DNA of 13,084 nucleotides from Planctomycetaceae bacterium (GTDB lineage: Bacteria; Planctomycetota; Planctomycetia; Pirellulales; Thermoguttaceae), in assembly GCA_015062085.1 (NCBI GenBank), contig SUVI01000117.1:1-13084 (forward strand), written 5' to 3'. This document shows, one piece after another, positions 1 to 7,146 of this stretch (positions are counted from its first letter, which is position 1; each line of letters starts with the position of its first letter). The translations under genes and the position numbers were made by a program. The notes below the pieces were generated by a model that saw nothing but the letters and a program-made list of their open reading frames with translations, ran no database searches and had not been told where the DNA came from.

Positions 1-245
1 AACTGGAGCCTGAACTGGAGCCTGAACTGGAGCCTGAACTGGAGCCTGAACTGGAGCCTGAACTGGAGCCTGAACTGGAGCCTGAACTGGAGCCTGAACT
101 GGAGCCTGAACTGGAGCCTGAACTGGAACCGGAACTGGAACCTGAACTGGAGCCTGAACTGGAACCTGAACTGGAACCTGAACTGGAACCTGAACTGGAG
201 CCTGAACTGGAGCCTGAACTGGAACCTGAACCGGAATTGGAACCG
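1..245. repeat. 12-bp tandem array, about 20 copies, cut by window edge
   Basis: The unit aactggagcctg repeats without interruption. Positions 1-120 are ten identical copies; about ten further copies carry ggagcc to ggaacc changes and a few other substitutions before the array decays near 240. On the plus strand one frame reads Glu-Leu-Glu-Pro without a stop. On the minus strand the frames read Gly-Ser-Ser-Ser, Gln-Ala-Pro-Val or Phe-Arg-Leu-Gln and are also open. The perfect copies lie at the outer (left) end and the diverged ones on the inner side. The left boundary is outside the window, so total length is unknown. Whether the array is translated cannot be decided here. Confidence 0.95.
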
Positions 246-740
246 GTGTGCGGCGAGGCTGAAGAGTCTGCTGCGGAATGCACAGAAAATGCGCAGACGT
301 GCACAGAAAGCGCACAAGACCAAACAGAATGTGCGCAGGGACGAGCAAAAAATGCGTGCGTGTGCTCAAAAAGCAAGCAAGATCACGCCCCAAAGTTGAG
401 TTTCCAATGTGAAAATTTCCAAAACGCGCAGACGACGCAAAAAGATCCGGAAATTTTAGAGGAACCGGAACTGAAAACTGTGTGCGAGCCGGTCAAAGAG
501 TTCCCCACGGAGTTCAGCGCAGAACGCCCAGAAAGCGCGGTCTTTCCGCGTGCTGACTGCAAAATGATGCAGAAAATGCAGAAAATGCACGACGCGGTTT
601 TGGAGGCACCTCCCGAACGGCTTTTCTGCGGCCGGAATCGCGGGTCGTCAAGTCCCGGCTTTTCAAGTTTTCGCGCAGAGTACGCAAAGAGAAGATCTTT
701 TCATTCTTCCCCCCTAGGGTCCGTGAAATGTGCCGTGCAT
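246..740. other. gap without a supported gene
   Basis: This stretch lies between the 12-bp array and the stop codon of the transglutaminase gene. The plus frame that reads Glu-Leu-Glu-Pro in the array stays open through it, with a Cys-containing stretch such as ECTENAQTCTESAQ near 277-318, but that frame has no stop until 3117 and would overlap the transglutaminase gene by more than 2 kb on the opposite strand. The minus frames carry stops at about 366, 383, 456, 493 and 514 and I saw no ATG below 490. A short direct repeat of cagaaaatg words occurs near 565-590. I see no tRNA, terminator or convincing gene. Confidence 0.5.
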
Positions 741-3485
741 TCATGGCCCCTCGGCGTACTCTTTCGTTCCGGAGTCGATCTTCTTGCGGAAACGCAGAGC
801 ATAGTACCTCCGCGTTTCCGCCGGCAGTTCCGGTCTCCCGAGACGTTTCGCAGCCTCCGACATGAATTCCAGCGGCGTTTCGCCTGGGGCTCTTTTTCCA
901 ACCAGCTGCTCGATCTCCGTTTCAAGACGGTGAAAGAACGCGACGGAATGCGCCCTCCGTTTCCGAAGCCGTTCCATGGCCTCCCATGCACGTTCCGCCT
1001 CGGTTTTTTCCTGCGCAGTGCCGTTTTTTCCAGAGAGCGGTCCCTCGGAACGTTCTCCGTACATTTCGGCATTTCGCATCCGTTTCGGCGTTTTTTTCTG
1101 CTGGAACCGCCGCCTTTTTTTCATTCGGAGGATACCAACCGCCGTCAGGGTGCCGAACAGCAGGAGACCGAGCAGCGCCGCACAGATCTTCCAGTCGGCC
1201 CAGACCGTAGACGATCGAGCGAAAAGGTTTTCCGGAAGCGTGCGGAGGGTCTGGCCCAATTCACGGAGTTTTTGCAGGATCGGCGCGTAGATCCTCTCCT
1301 GCTGCGTCTGAAAATTCAGAGCCAGGACGGAGTTTTTCCAGAACGTCCCGCAGGCGTCCAGAAACGTGAAAATGGGAGTCTGCGTCTCCTTTTTGACGGG
1401 GAGAAGATGGCGCGAGACGGGATCCAAACGCAGCCACGCCCCGTAGCGCCAGTAGGACTCCGGAACAGAAGTGTGCGCCAAAAGTTCCGGCGGAAGCTCG
1501 TGTTTGGGGATCCATGCTTCGACCCACGCGTGTGCGTCCTGATGCCTCACGACCCATGCCCGAGCCGTCGGCGAGTACTCCTGTGCCGCAAATCCGACGA
1601 CGTACCGAGCCGGGATACCCTGAGATCGGAGCATCAAAACCAGTGCCGCCGCGTAAAATTCGCAGTGTCCCTGACGATGCGACCGGATGAAATCTTCCAG
1701 AGGATCCACCCCGCGTTCACGGCGTACCGGTGCGGTCGAGTAGCTGAATTCCGGCGAGAAAGCGAGCCGATCGGCAAAATGCTGTACCAGTTTCCGACTG
1801 GAAATTTCGGCAGACGGTATGCTGGGACTGGGAGTGGAATTAGAACTGGAAGTGGAATTCGAACTGGGAGTGGAATTCGAACTGGGACGGACCAAAGTCT
1901 CCGTTCCCTCCAATTCCGCCGCCCACTTCTGTGCCAGAGCGCAAAGCGATGGAAAGGTCTCCGGCAACGGCATTTCCGAAAAAGCGGGATCCAGCTCGGA
2001 AAGCATCACAGGGGTCCACGGAGACTGCGCGAGGCACGCGGATCGAGTGCGTTGAGCGAGCGGATCCGGGACAGCATCCAGAGCTGCATTTTCCGGCAGA
2101 ATGGAAACCTTCGGCTGAAGGAAACCGTGCGTCAGAAGCGAGTATGGCTTCCCTGGGATCGGTTCGTCCTTGGAAAAAAGGACCTTTTCCCGAAACGGAT
2201 CGAAACCGCCGGGCGCCTCGTGATCTCCAGGCGGAAGAAGAAATGGCCAAATCGTAAAAAACGCAGACTCGGTCGTCGGTTCGAAAGTCTCTTCCACGCG
2301 GATGAGCTCCGGACTTTTCCACGCATTTCGGTGCAGATGCAGCTGATTTTGCGAGAAACGGAGCGTACGCGGACAGGTCGGATTGGCTCCGGGACTCTCC
2401 GTTGGTTCCCACCCTGCGTTTTGGTATCGTCCAAACACTGCCCCGCGAAGATAGAGCGGCTCGGAAAGATACGCGGTCGAAACCGGATCCTGCGCCAATT
2501 CTTGAGGCTCGATCGGCTGCGTCCAGGTCAGTGTGCCGTCATCGCGGAAAAGACGAAGCCAAAGAAACGGCTTGGGATCTCCGAGCTGAGGACCCAATTC
2601 GCCGAGTCGAGACGTTTCGGAGTATCCGATCGCCGAAGGAACCGACCAGCCCCAATGCCCTGCCGTGAAATGAGCGGGTCGGTAGACTCCCGCGAAAAAA
2701 AGGAAGCCGAAAAGAAGAAAGGAAAGCGTCCAAGCTCCTACAGAGGCCCGGCGCGGCAAAATGCCGTCCTCCCAGAAGGGGATGCGCTCCAGATCTTCCG
2801 TCTCCTGCACGAAACGAAGAGTCTGCTGACGCCGTTCCACGCGGACCGGGTAGCGTTTCAGACGCGCACGGAGCTCCGATTCGCCCGACGTTCCGAGCAC
2901 AACAGGGATCCGCCGAGACGGAAGGGAAGGTGCGACCGAAAAACGCCGAGTCAGTTCTGCGCACACAGACTCCGTTTCGTGAAGGAGGCTCCGTTTCATC
3001 TGCGAGAAGTCCGCAAGCTGGTGCATCGCGTAAAGCAAAAGCCCAAAACCGGGAATAAAAAAAAGGAACGAGACCAGCTCTGGACGGAAAAGCAGGCCGG
3101 AGATCAGCTGCGCTAACGCGATCAGAAGCAGAAATGTACGAGTCACGGCCAAACGGCGGGAAAGGAAAAGGAAAAACTCCAAAACGAGAAGCGTGAAATT
3201 GAGGAGCCAAAAAACGTCCTCATGCGAAAGTTTCGGAAGCCCAGTGTAGTGGGGAAGATTTCCGTAAAATGGAAGAATGGCAAGCAAAACCGAGCCAAAA
3301 ATCGTCAGGAACGCACGCACGATCCATTTCGGAAGACCGCGATACTGCGGAAAAAGCCGTGTGCTGAACGTCAGAAGACCGATCCCCAATGCAAAAAAGA
3401 CCCCTGACCCTAAGCCGAAACAGAGGGTCCCTGAAAACCAGAGCAAAACGCCGACGGTTCGGTAAAAGCGGCTCATACTGTCCAT
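741..3485 (-). CDS. TgpA-like membrane transglutaminase (DUF3488 / transglutaminase core / DUF4129)
   Basis: The 914-residue product has the layout of TgpA-type proteins: several hydrophobic helices in residues 8-160, a further membrane helix at about 249-268, an extracytoplasmic region carrying a transglutaminase-like core, a membrane helix at about 765-787 and a charged cytoplasmic tail like DUF4129. The catalytic triad is visible as Cys607 (GHCEFYAAAL), His652 (DAHAWVEAW) and Asp688 (RLDPVS). A Ser/Asn/Thr linker (535-552) of three SSNST repeats precedes the core. I chose the start at 3485 because hydrophobic membrane sequence begins there; a second ATG lies at 3476, and a longer frame reaching 3611 only adds repeat-derived Val-Phe-Ser residues. 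No clear ribosome binding site is seen. These proteins often sit with moxR and DUF58 genes; neither is in this window. Substrate unknown; role in the cell envelope is inferred. Confidence 0.9.
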   Translation of the reverse strand: MDSMSRFYRTVGVLLWFSGTLCFGLGSGVFFALGIGLLTFSTRLFPQYRGLPKWIVRAFLTIFGSVLLAILPFYGNLPHYTGLPKLSHEDVFWLLNFTLLVLEFFLFLSRRLAVTRTFLLLIALAQLISGLLFRPELVSFLFFIPGFGLLLYAMHQLADFSQMKRSLLHETESVCAELTRRFSVAPSLPSRRIPVVLGTSGESELRARLKRYPVRVERRQQTLRFVQETEDLERIPFWEDGILPRRASVGAWTLSFLLFGFLFFAGVYRPAHFTAGHWGWSVPSAIGYSETSRLGELGPQLGDPKPFLWLRLFRDDGTLTWTQPIEPQELAQDPVSTAYLSEPLYLRGAVFGRYQNAGWEPTESPGANPTCPRTLRFSQNQLHLHRNAWKSPELIRVEETFEPTTESAFFTIWPFLLPPGDHEAPGGFDPFREKVLFSKDEPIPGKPYSLLTHGFLQPKVSILPENAALDAVPDPLAQRTRSACLAQSPWTPVMLSELDPAFSEMPLPETFPSLCALAQKWAAELEGTETLVRPSSNSTPSSNSTSSSNSTPSPSIPSAEISSRKLVQHFADRLAFSPEFSYSTAPVRRERGVDPLEDFIRSHRQGHCEFYAAALVLMLRSQGIPARYVVGFAAQEYSPTARAWVVRHQDAHAWVEAWIPKHELPPELLAHTSVPESYWRYGAWLRLDPVSRHLLPVKKETQTPIFTFLDACGTFWKNSVLALNFQTQQERIYAPILQKLRELGQTLRTLPENLFARSSTVWADWKICAALLGLLLFGTLTAVGILRMKKRRRFQQKKTPKRMRNAEMYGERSEGPLSGKNGTAQEKTEAERAWEAMERLRKRRAHSVAFFHRLETEIEQLVGKRAPGETPLEFMSEAAKRLGRPELPAETRRYYALRFRKKIDSGTKEYAEGP
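1830..1883 (-). repeat. in-frame 18-bp repeat in the transglutaminase linker
   Basis: Three copies of an 18-bp unit encode SSNSTP, SSNSTS and SSNSTP in the linker just before the transglutaminase core (residues 535-552). The DNA words gaactgg and gaattc alternate here. It is an in-frame length-variable spacer, so copy-number change would not break the gene. Confidence 0.85.
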
Positions 3486-3541
3486 GCGGTCTGCAAAAAC
3501 AAAAAACAGGGAATCTTGACGGAATGCTCCGCAGTTTCCAA

Positions 3542-3750
3542 TTTCACCACTGAAAACACAGAAAACACTGAAAACACTGAAAACACTGAAGAGCAGACTG
3601 AAAGGAAACACGAAAAACTCGAAAAAATGCGAAATTCACAAAAGGCTCTTAAAAATATTTTGACCCTTTCGTGTCTTTTCGCGTTTTTCGTGAAATTCGT
3701 GTCTGGAAAATTTCCCTTTCTTTCACCTCTTCCGTGCTCTCTGCGGTAAA
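3542..3750. repeat. dispersed imperfect-palindrome element, copy 1
   Basis: The element opens with tttcaccactgaaaacac and closes with ccgtgctctctgcggta, whose reverse complement resembles the opening. Inside, aaaggaaacacgaaaaactc on the left faces cgtgtcttttcgcgtttttc on the right, and the centre is the AT-rich aaaaatatttt. The left arm contains a 9-bp array (aaaacactg, four near-copies, about 3553-3590). A second copy at 7147-7517 matches it closely, for example actgaaaggaaac, tcgaaaaaatgcga, aaaaatatttt and cgtgaaattcgtgtc in the same order. It fills most of the 303-bp gap between the TatD-like gene and the transglutaminase gene. No ORF or transposase is present. It could be a mobile palindromic repeat or a transcript-level hairpin. 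Confidence 0.8.
3553..3590. repeat. 9-bp tandem array in the left arm of element copy 1
   Basis: Four near-copies of aaaacactg (the first is aaaacacag) are followed by aagag. The unit is a variant of the element's own end sequence, caccactgaaaac, which suggests local slippage from it. It is the short counterpart of the 13-bp array at the same place in copy 2. Confidence 0.85.
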
Positions 3751-3788
3751 AATGGGACTTCCGAGCCCGAAGACGCAGTTTCGGAACG

Positions 3789-4616
3789 TCAGACTTCCTC
3801 CACGATCCGTATCGGCTTGAACTTGAATTTCGGATTCTGTCCGAGATACCGCGCCGGATTGTTGAAGAAGATCTCCGTCGCTTCCTGGAGCGAGTGTCCG
3901 CGCCGACGGAATTCCAGAACGGCTTCCTGAAGCGTGAACGGATCGCTCGGCCCCCAGTCTGCCGAAGAGTTGATGAGCATGCGCTCCCAGCCGTACATTT
4001 CCAGCATGTCGCAGGCGCGGGCCGCGGTGCATTTCGTGATCGGGTAAAGCGTAAAACCGGTCCAGTACCCTTTTTCACGCACGGGGCGGATCGTGTGCTC
4101 CTCGATGTGGTCGATCCAGACTTTTTCCGGTTTCAGATCCGAAAAACCGTCCAGGATCTCCAAGATCTTCCGCGTGCCGTACAGTTTGTCGTGCAGGTGC
4201 GGCGTGTGGATGAGCAGGAGCTGATCGTAGTCCACCGCGAGCTGGACCTGCGCCTCGAAAATGTCGCACTCGTTCTTCGACGAAAGGTGAAGCCCCGTCT
4301 CGCCGACTCCCAAAACGTTCGGTTTCTCAAAAAACTCGGGCATTTTCTCCAAAACCATGCGGCTTAGTTCCGGATCTTCCGCTTCTTTCGGATTCACCGC
4401 GACCCAAGCATAGTGCGTGATCCCGTACTGCGCGGCACGCGTCGGCTCGAACTCCGTGATCTGGCGGAAGTAGTCGATGAACGTTTCCGGGTACTTGCGG
4501 TCAAATCCTGCCCAAAACGCAGGTTCCGCGACACACAGTACGCCCGACTGAGCCATTCTCTCGTAATCCTGTGCCGTCCGCGCGATCGCGTGATAGTGCG
4601 GCTGAATGATGAACAT
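3789..4616 (-). CDS. TatD-family metal-dependent hydrolase
   Basis: The 275-residue protein has the metal-ligand set of the TatD/amidohydrolase TIM-barrel family in the right order: His7-x-His9 (PHYH), Glu106 (VGETGLH), His137 (LLIHTPH), His170 (WIDHIEEHT) and Asp220 (SSADWG). Full length for the family. The opening MFIIQPHYHAIART followed by EPAFWAG looks like the COG1099 subgroup, which includes TatD-like proteins in cyanobacterial and planctomycete ebo-type clusters; that subgroup call is from memory. A purine-rich GAGAGGGATCC ends right before the ATG and serves as ribosome binding site. The upstream same-strand gene encodes a 98-residue protein, separated by a 30-bp array. Substrate is not predictable; TatD proteins include DNases and other phosphoesterases. 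Cytoplasmic, no signal peptide. Confidence 0.93.
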   Translation of the reverse strand: MFIIQPHYHAIARTAQDYERMAQSGVLCVAEPAFWAGFDRKYPETFIDYFRQITEFEPTRAAQYGITHYAWVAVNPKEAEDPELSRMVLEKMPEFFEKPNVLGVGETGLHLSSKNECDIFEAQVQLAVDYDQLLLIHTPHLHDKLYGTRKILEILDGFSDLKPEKVWIDHIEEHTIRPVREKGYWTGFTLYPITKCTAARACDMLEMYGWERMLINSSADWGPSDPFTLQEAVLEFRRRGHSLQEATEIFFNNPARYLGQNPKFKFKPIRIVEEV

Positions 4617-4670
4617 GGATCCCTCTCTTTCCTTTTTTTTGTTTCCTTAAATCTGCTAGGATCTGCCTAC

Positions 4671-4880
4671 TCCGCGTGAAACTGCATGAGTCCGCGTGAG
4701 TCTGCGTGAAACTGCATGAGTCCGCGTAAGTCTGCGTGAAACTGCATGAGTCCGCGTAAGTCTGCGTGAAACTGCATGAGTCCGCGTGAGTCTGCGTGAA
4801 ACTGCATGAGTCCGCGTGAGTCTGCGTGAAACTGCATGAGTCCGCGTAAGTCTGCGTGAATCAGAGCGAGTCCGCGTGGG
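4671..4880. repeat. 30-bp composite tandem array built from three 10-bp words
   Basis: Six copies of a 30-bp unit run from 4681 to 4860, each made of the related decamers actgcatgag, tccgcgtgag (or tccgcgtaag) and tctgcgtgaa. Partial copies flank it: tccgcgtgaa at 4671-4680, and tcagagcgag plus tccgcgtggg at 4861-4880, the latter inside the 3' end of the 98-residue gene. It fills most of the 244-bp gap between that gene and the TatD-like gene, and would lie in their shared transcript if they are co-transcribed. No frame of it looks like a gene. The gap otherwise holds only the TatD ribosome binding site. Confidence 0.95.
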
Positions 4881-5157
4881 CTCGATCCAGTTTCGTAAAG
4901 AGCGTCAAAAGACGTTCCGCACGATCTGGTTCCGCAGAACTGGAGGCGAGGATCTGGAGTGCTTCGCGCAGGAGTTCCGCACGCAGGTCGGTCTGTGAGG
5001 CGCGATCGTCTGGGTGAGCGGTCTCTCCGCGCTGAAGACGGTCAAGCATGGCGCCGATCTCAAGAATGTGCCAGCGCGTGTCCAAATAGTACAGATCCAG
5101 GACCTTTTGAGGAGAAAGAACGGAAATGGAGGCGTTCCCCTCTTTGCGATCAGTCAT
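4861..5157 (-). CDS. small helical protein of unknown function (98 aa)
   Basis: The protein starts MTDRKEGNASISVLSPQKVL and is almost entirely predicted helix, rich in Leu, Arg, Glu and Ala, with no signal peptide or membrane segment. Segments VLDLYYLDTRWHILEIGAML and EPDRAERLLTLFTK resemble, from memory, a small uncharacterised planctomycete family; I cannot confirm this without a search. AAAGGAA lies about 4 nt upstream of the ATG as a ribosome binding site. The gene follows the lipoprotein gene by 78 bp on the same strand and precedes the TatD-like gene, so the three may be co-transcribed. The last codons (Ala-Asp-Ser-Leu-stop) are written in degenerate copies of the adjacent repeat. Function unknown. 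Confidence 0.8.
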   Translation of the reverse strand: MTDRKEGNASISVLSPQKVLDLYYLDTRWHILEIGAMLDRLQRGETAHPDDRASQTDLRAELLREALQILASSSAEPDRAERLLTLFTKLDRAHADSL

Positions 5158-5174
5158 TTGATTTTCCTTTCTAT

Positions 5175-5206
5175 TGGAAAACGGCCCGAAAACGAACCGT
5201 TTTCCA
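5175..5206. other. perfect 10-bp hairpin between lipoprotein and 98-aa genes
   Basis: TGGAAAACGG (5175-5184) and CCGTTTTCCA (5197-5206) form perfect arms around a 12-nt loop. On the minus strand, which is the sense strand of both flanking genes, it is followed by a purine-rich tract and the ribosome binding site of the 98-residue gene, not by a T-run, so it is not a classic intrinsic terminator. It could stabilise or partly attenuate the lipoprotein transcript, or be an operator. Confidence 0.7.
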
Positions 5207-5235
5207 TTTCGGTCTTCAGAAAAAACGCCCCTGCC

Positions 5236-6819
5236 CTACTCGGCAGACGCAGCAGCTTCCGTTTCTTCGGCTTTCACTTCTTCTGCAGGCGCAGCAGCTT
5301 CCGTTTCTTCGGCTTTCACTTCTTCCGCAGGCGCGGCAGCTTCCGTTTCTTCGGCTTTCACTGCTTCCGCAGGCGCGGCAGCTTCCGTTTCTTCGGCTTT
5401 CACTTCTTCCGCAGGCGCGGCAGCTTCCGTTTCTTCGGCTTTCACTTCTTCCGCAGGCGCGGCAGCTTCCGTTTCTTCGGCTTTCACTTCTTCCGCAGGC
5501 GCGGCAGCTTCCGTTTCTTCGGCTTTCACTGCTTCCGCAGGCGCAGCAGCTTCCGTTTCTTCGGCTTTCACTTCTTCCGCAGGCGCGGCAGCTTCCGCCT
5601 GAGCCTTTCCCTCGGCTTCCAGTTCCGCATCGGATCTCGTACCGATCTGGATCGCGGAGATGGAGTACGGTTTATCCGTGCTGGTCGTGTTTTTCAGCCC
5701 CGGGAAAGACCAGTCGAAATTCACGACGTAAAGGACCCCGTCCACCGCAACGCATTCTGCCGGCTGATCTAGGAGTCCATTTTCACCGTTCGTGTCGTCA
5801 TTGACCCAAAGCCACCCCGGCACATGCTCGCCGTTTTCCGAACGGGCCAGCGTACGGATCGCATTTGCCTGACTGTCGTTGATGTAGATCTTGTCCGTTT
5901 TCTCATCGTAGAAGATACCATCGCAGCAGTGGAGCTGATCGTCATTCAGGATGACCGCACAGTTGGCGGACCCGTCTTCGTTCGTTTCGATGCGGTACAT
6001 GACGCCGTCGCCGAAGTTCCCGGTATACAGCGCGCCCCAAGCCCAGGTGAGACCGTCAAAGGAAGAATTGTCGCCGCGTCCGATCTGCTTCGTATCGCCG
6101 ACCACCCAAGCGTACGGATCCGCCGCCTTGCCGTCCTTGACCGTCGGATCGACCGTGAGCGGTTCCGCACCTGCGTTCACGAGCAGATCGAGCGGGAAGC
6201 GCCAGATGATCCCGAGACCGAATTTGCCGGGGCTGTCTTTCGTGTCGATGTTCGTATCGCTGACGTAGACCCACCCGTCGCGAATGAGAACGGCATTCGC
6301 AAGACGCAGACCCGTCACGACCGTGTCCACTTTGCCGGTCGGTTTGCCGTCTTTCATTTCCACGCGAAGGATGCGGGACGCATATTTCCCGGCCGGATCG
6401 CTGGAGAAAAACTGGTTATCCGCAACATACAGATTTCCGTCAGGACCAAAATCGAGCCCCATCGGTCCCATTTTTCCAGATTCGGGATGCGGTTCGTACT
6501 GCATGAGGACCTCGAAACTGTCCGTTCCCGTTTTGTCGAAAACGCACAGGAGCGCGGGATACTGACGCGTGCCGTCCGGATCCGACGGAGCGAAGTTCGG
6601 AACGTTCAGGAAGATACGGCCAGTCGACTCTTCGACCGTCATACCGTCCGGGACCGGGCAGGAATCCGGAAGCGTGACGTGAAGCGTCGGCGTGTAGGCC
6701 GGATTCGGCGTGATGTCCACTTTATGCACGGGAGGAAGTGCGGGAGCTTCTTCTTTCGGTTTGCAGCCGGGAAGTGTGACGGAAAGGCCAAGAACGAAAA
6801 TGCCAAGGTACTTTTTCAT
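5236..6819 (-). CDS. lipoprotein with SMP-30/NHL-like beta-propeller and Ala/Glu repeat tail
   Basis: The 527-residue product begins MKKYLGIFVLGLSVTLPGCK, a lipoprotein signal peptide with lipobox LPGC and lipidated Cys19. Residues 50-390 show repeated blade-like segments typical of SMP-30/gluconolactonase or NHL propellers: GLDFGPDGNLYVADNQFF (121-138), a blade ending WVYVSDTNID, SFDGLTWAWGALYTGNFGDG (253-272), GIFYDEKTDKIYINDSQANA (301-320) and AECVAVDGVLYVVNF. The tail (409-527) is eight copies of the 14-mer EAAAPAEEVKAEET, or EAV variants, ending EAAASAE. AAAGGGATCC sits about 5 nt before the ATG. It is probably anchored to a membrane and faces the periplasm. Propeller proteins may be lactonases or binding modules; no catalytic set can be assigned safely. 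A candidate leader ORF overlaps its start. Confidence 0.92.
   Translation of the reverse strand: MKKYLGIFVLGLSVTLPGCKPKEEAPALPPVHKVDITPNPAYTPTLHVTLPDSCPVPDGMTVEESTGRIFLNVPNFAPSDPDGTRQYPALLCVFDKTGTDSFEVLMQYEPHPESGKMGPMGLDFGPDGNLYVADNQFFSSDPAGKYASRILRVEMKDGKPTGKVDTVVTGLRLANAVLIRDGWVYVSDTNIDTKDSPGKFGLGIIWRFPLDLLVNAGAEPLTVDPTVKDGKAADPYAWVVGDTKQIGRGDNSSFDGLTWAWGALYTGNFGDGVMYRIETNEDGSANCAVILNDDQLHCCDGIFYDEKTDKIYINDSQANAIRTLARSENGEHVPGWLWVNDDTNGENGLLDQPAECVAVDGVLYVVNFDWSFPGLKNTTSTDKPYSISAIQIGTRSDAELEAEGKAQAEAAAPAEEVKAEETEAAAPAEAVKAEETEAAAPAEEVKAEETEAAAPAEEVKAEETEAAAPAEEVKAEETEAAAPAEAVKAEETEAAAPAEEVKAEETEAAAPAEEVKAEETEAAASAE
5249..5600 (-). repeat. 42-bp in-frame coding repeat, 8 copies
   Basis: Eight nearly identical 42-bp units encode the C-terminal 14-mer EAAAPAEEVKAEET. 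Differences are a few silent changes (gcg/gca) and a Glu-to-Ala change in units 2 and 6. The order EE, EA, EE, EE is repeated twice, consistent with duplication of a four-unit block. The extreme identity at synonymous sites points to recent expansion or homogenisation. Confidence 0.95.
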
Positions 6820-7025
6820 GAATGGATCCCTTTAACTGAAGGAACGTAAACGTTCTGCGGATGGAAAAAATGTTTCGGAAAGGCAATGAGGCCGAGGTGC
6901 GTCAAAAATTTTGCCGCGGATCCCGTCAAGCCGCCGACCGTCAAGCCGCCGACCGTCAAGCCGCCGACCGTCAAGCCGCCGCGGATCACCGACGAAGCTC
7001 CGGTCCCATCGTTCACCTTTCTCAT
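6816..7025 (-). CDS. candidate 69-aa leader ORF overlapping the lipoprotein start (ATGA)
   Basis: An ATG at 7025 opens a 69-codon frame whose TGA (6818-6816) overlaps the lipoprotein ATG (6819-6817) as ATGA, the arrangement typical of translational coupling. The ATG lies about 4 nt after the transcription start expected from the promoter at 7064-7036, so it would be almost leaderless. The middle of the peptide is a GGLTV repeat produced by the 15-bp array. The codons look ordinary, but the sequence resembles no family I know. It could equally be an untranslated leader that is open by chance. Confidence 0.35.
   Translation of the reverse strand: MRKVNDGTGASSVIRGGLTVGGLTVGGLTVGGLTGSAAKFLTHLGLIAFPKHFFHPQNVYVPSVKGIHS
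6923..6981. repeat. 15-bp tandem array, about 4 copies
   Basis: The unit ccgtcaagccgccga repeats almost perfectly. Both flanks carry gccgcggatc. On the minus strand each unit reads ggcttgacggtcggc, and so contains TTGACG, a -35-like hexamer, every 15 bp, but no matching -10 boxes are present. The array falls in the presumed leader of the lipoprotein transcript. Confidence 0.9.
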
Positions 7026-7035
7026 GGTACATTAC

Positions 7036-7064
7036 AGTATAACTGAATGGATTTTCGCTGTCAA
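7036..7064 (-). promoter_or_regulatory. sigma70-type promoter for the lipoprotein transcript
   Basis: On the minus strand, TTGACA (7064-7059) is followed after exactly 17 bp by TATACT (7041-7036). Transcription would start near 7029, giving a leader of about 210 nt that contains the 15-bp array and the candidate leader ORF. This is the best promoter match I found in the window. Confidence 0.8.
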
Positions 7065-7146
7065 GCAGGACTTACGCTCTATTGCGAAAAAAAATGAAAA
7101 ATTTCGCCTCCTCCCAAAAATCGCTCCATCCGGGAACTGCGTACAG

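Noticed and set aside
237..3116. 959-codon open frame on the plus strand
   Set aside because: It lies antisense to the transglutaminase gene, which has a complete domain layout and catalytic triad. Its product is Arg/Phe/Ser-rich with no domain, as expected of a shadow frame.
3486..3611. N-terminal extension of the transglutaminase to 3611
   Set aside because: It would add Phe-Ser-Val repeats read from the 9-bp array of the palindrome element; membrane sequence of the protein begins after 3485.
4671..4880. CRISPR array
   Set aside because: The 30-bp units follow each other without unique spacers and are built from 10-bp words; no cas gene is present.
5174..5602. Plus-strand frames with Ala/Ser/Val repeats over 5240-5600
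   Set aside because: They are antisense readings of the 42-bp coding repeat of the lipoprotein, whose frame has a signal peptide, propeller and ribosome binding site.
6923..6981. Array of tandem promoters from repeated TTGACG
   Set aside because: The -35-like hexamers recur but no -10-like sequence lies at 16-18 bp from any of them; the real promoter match is at 7064-7036.
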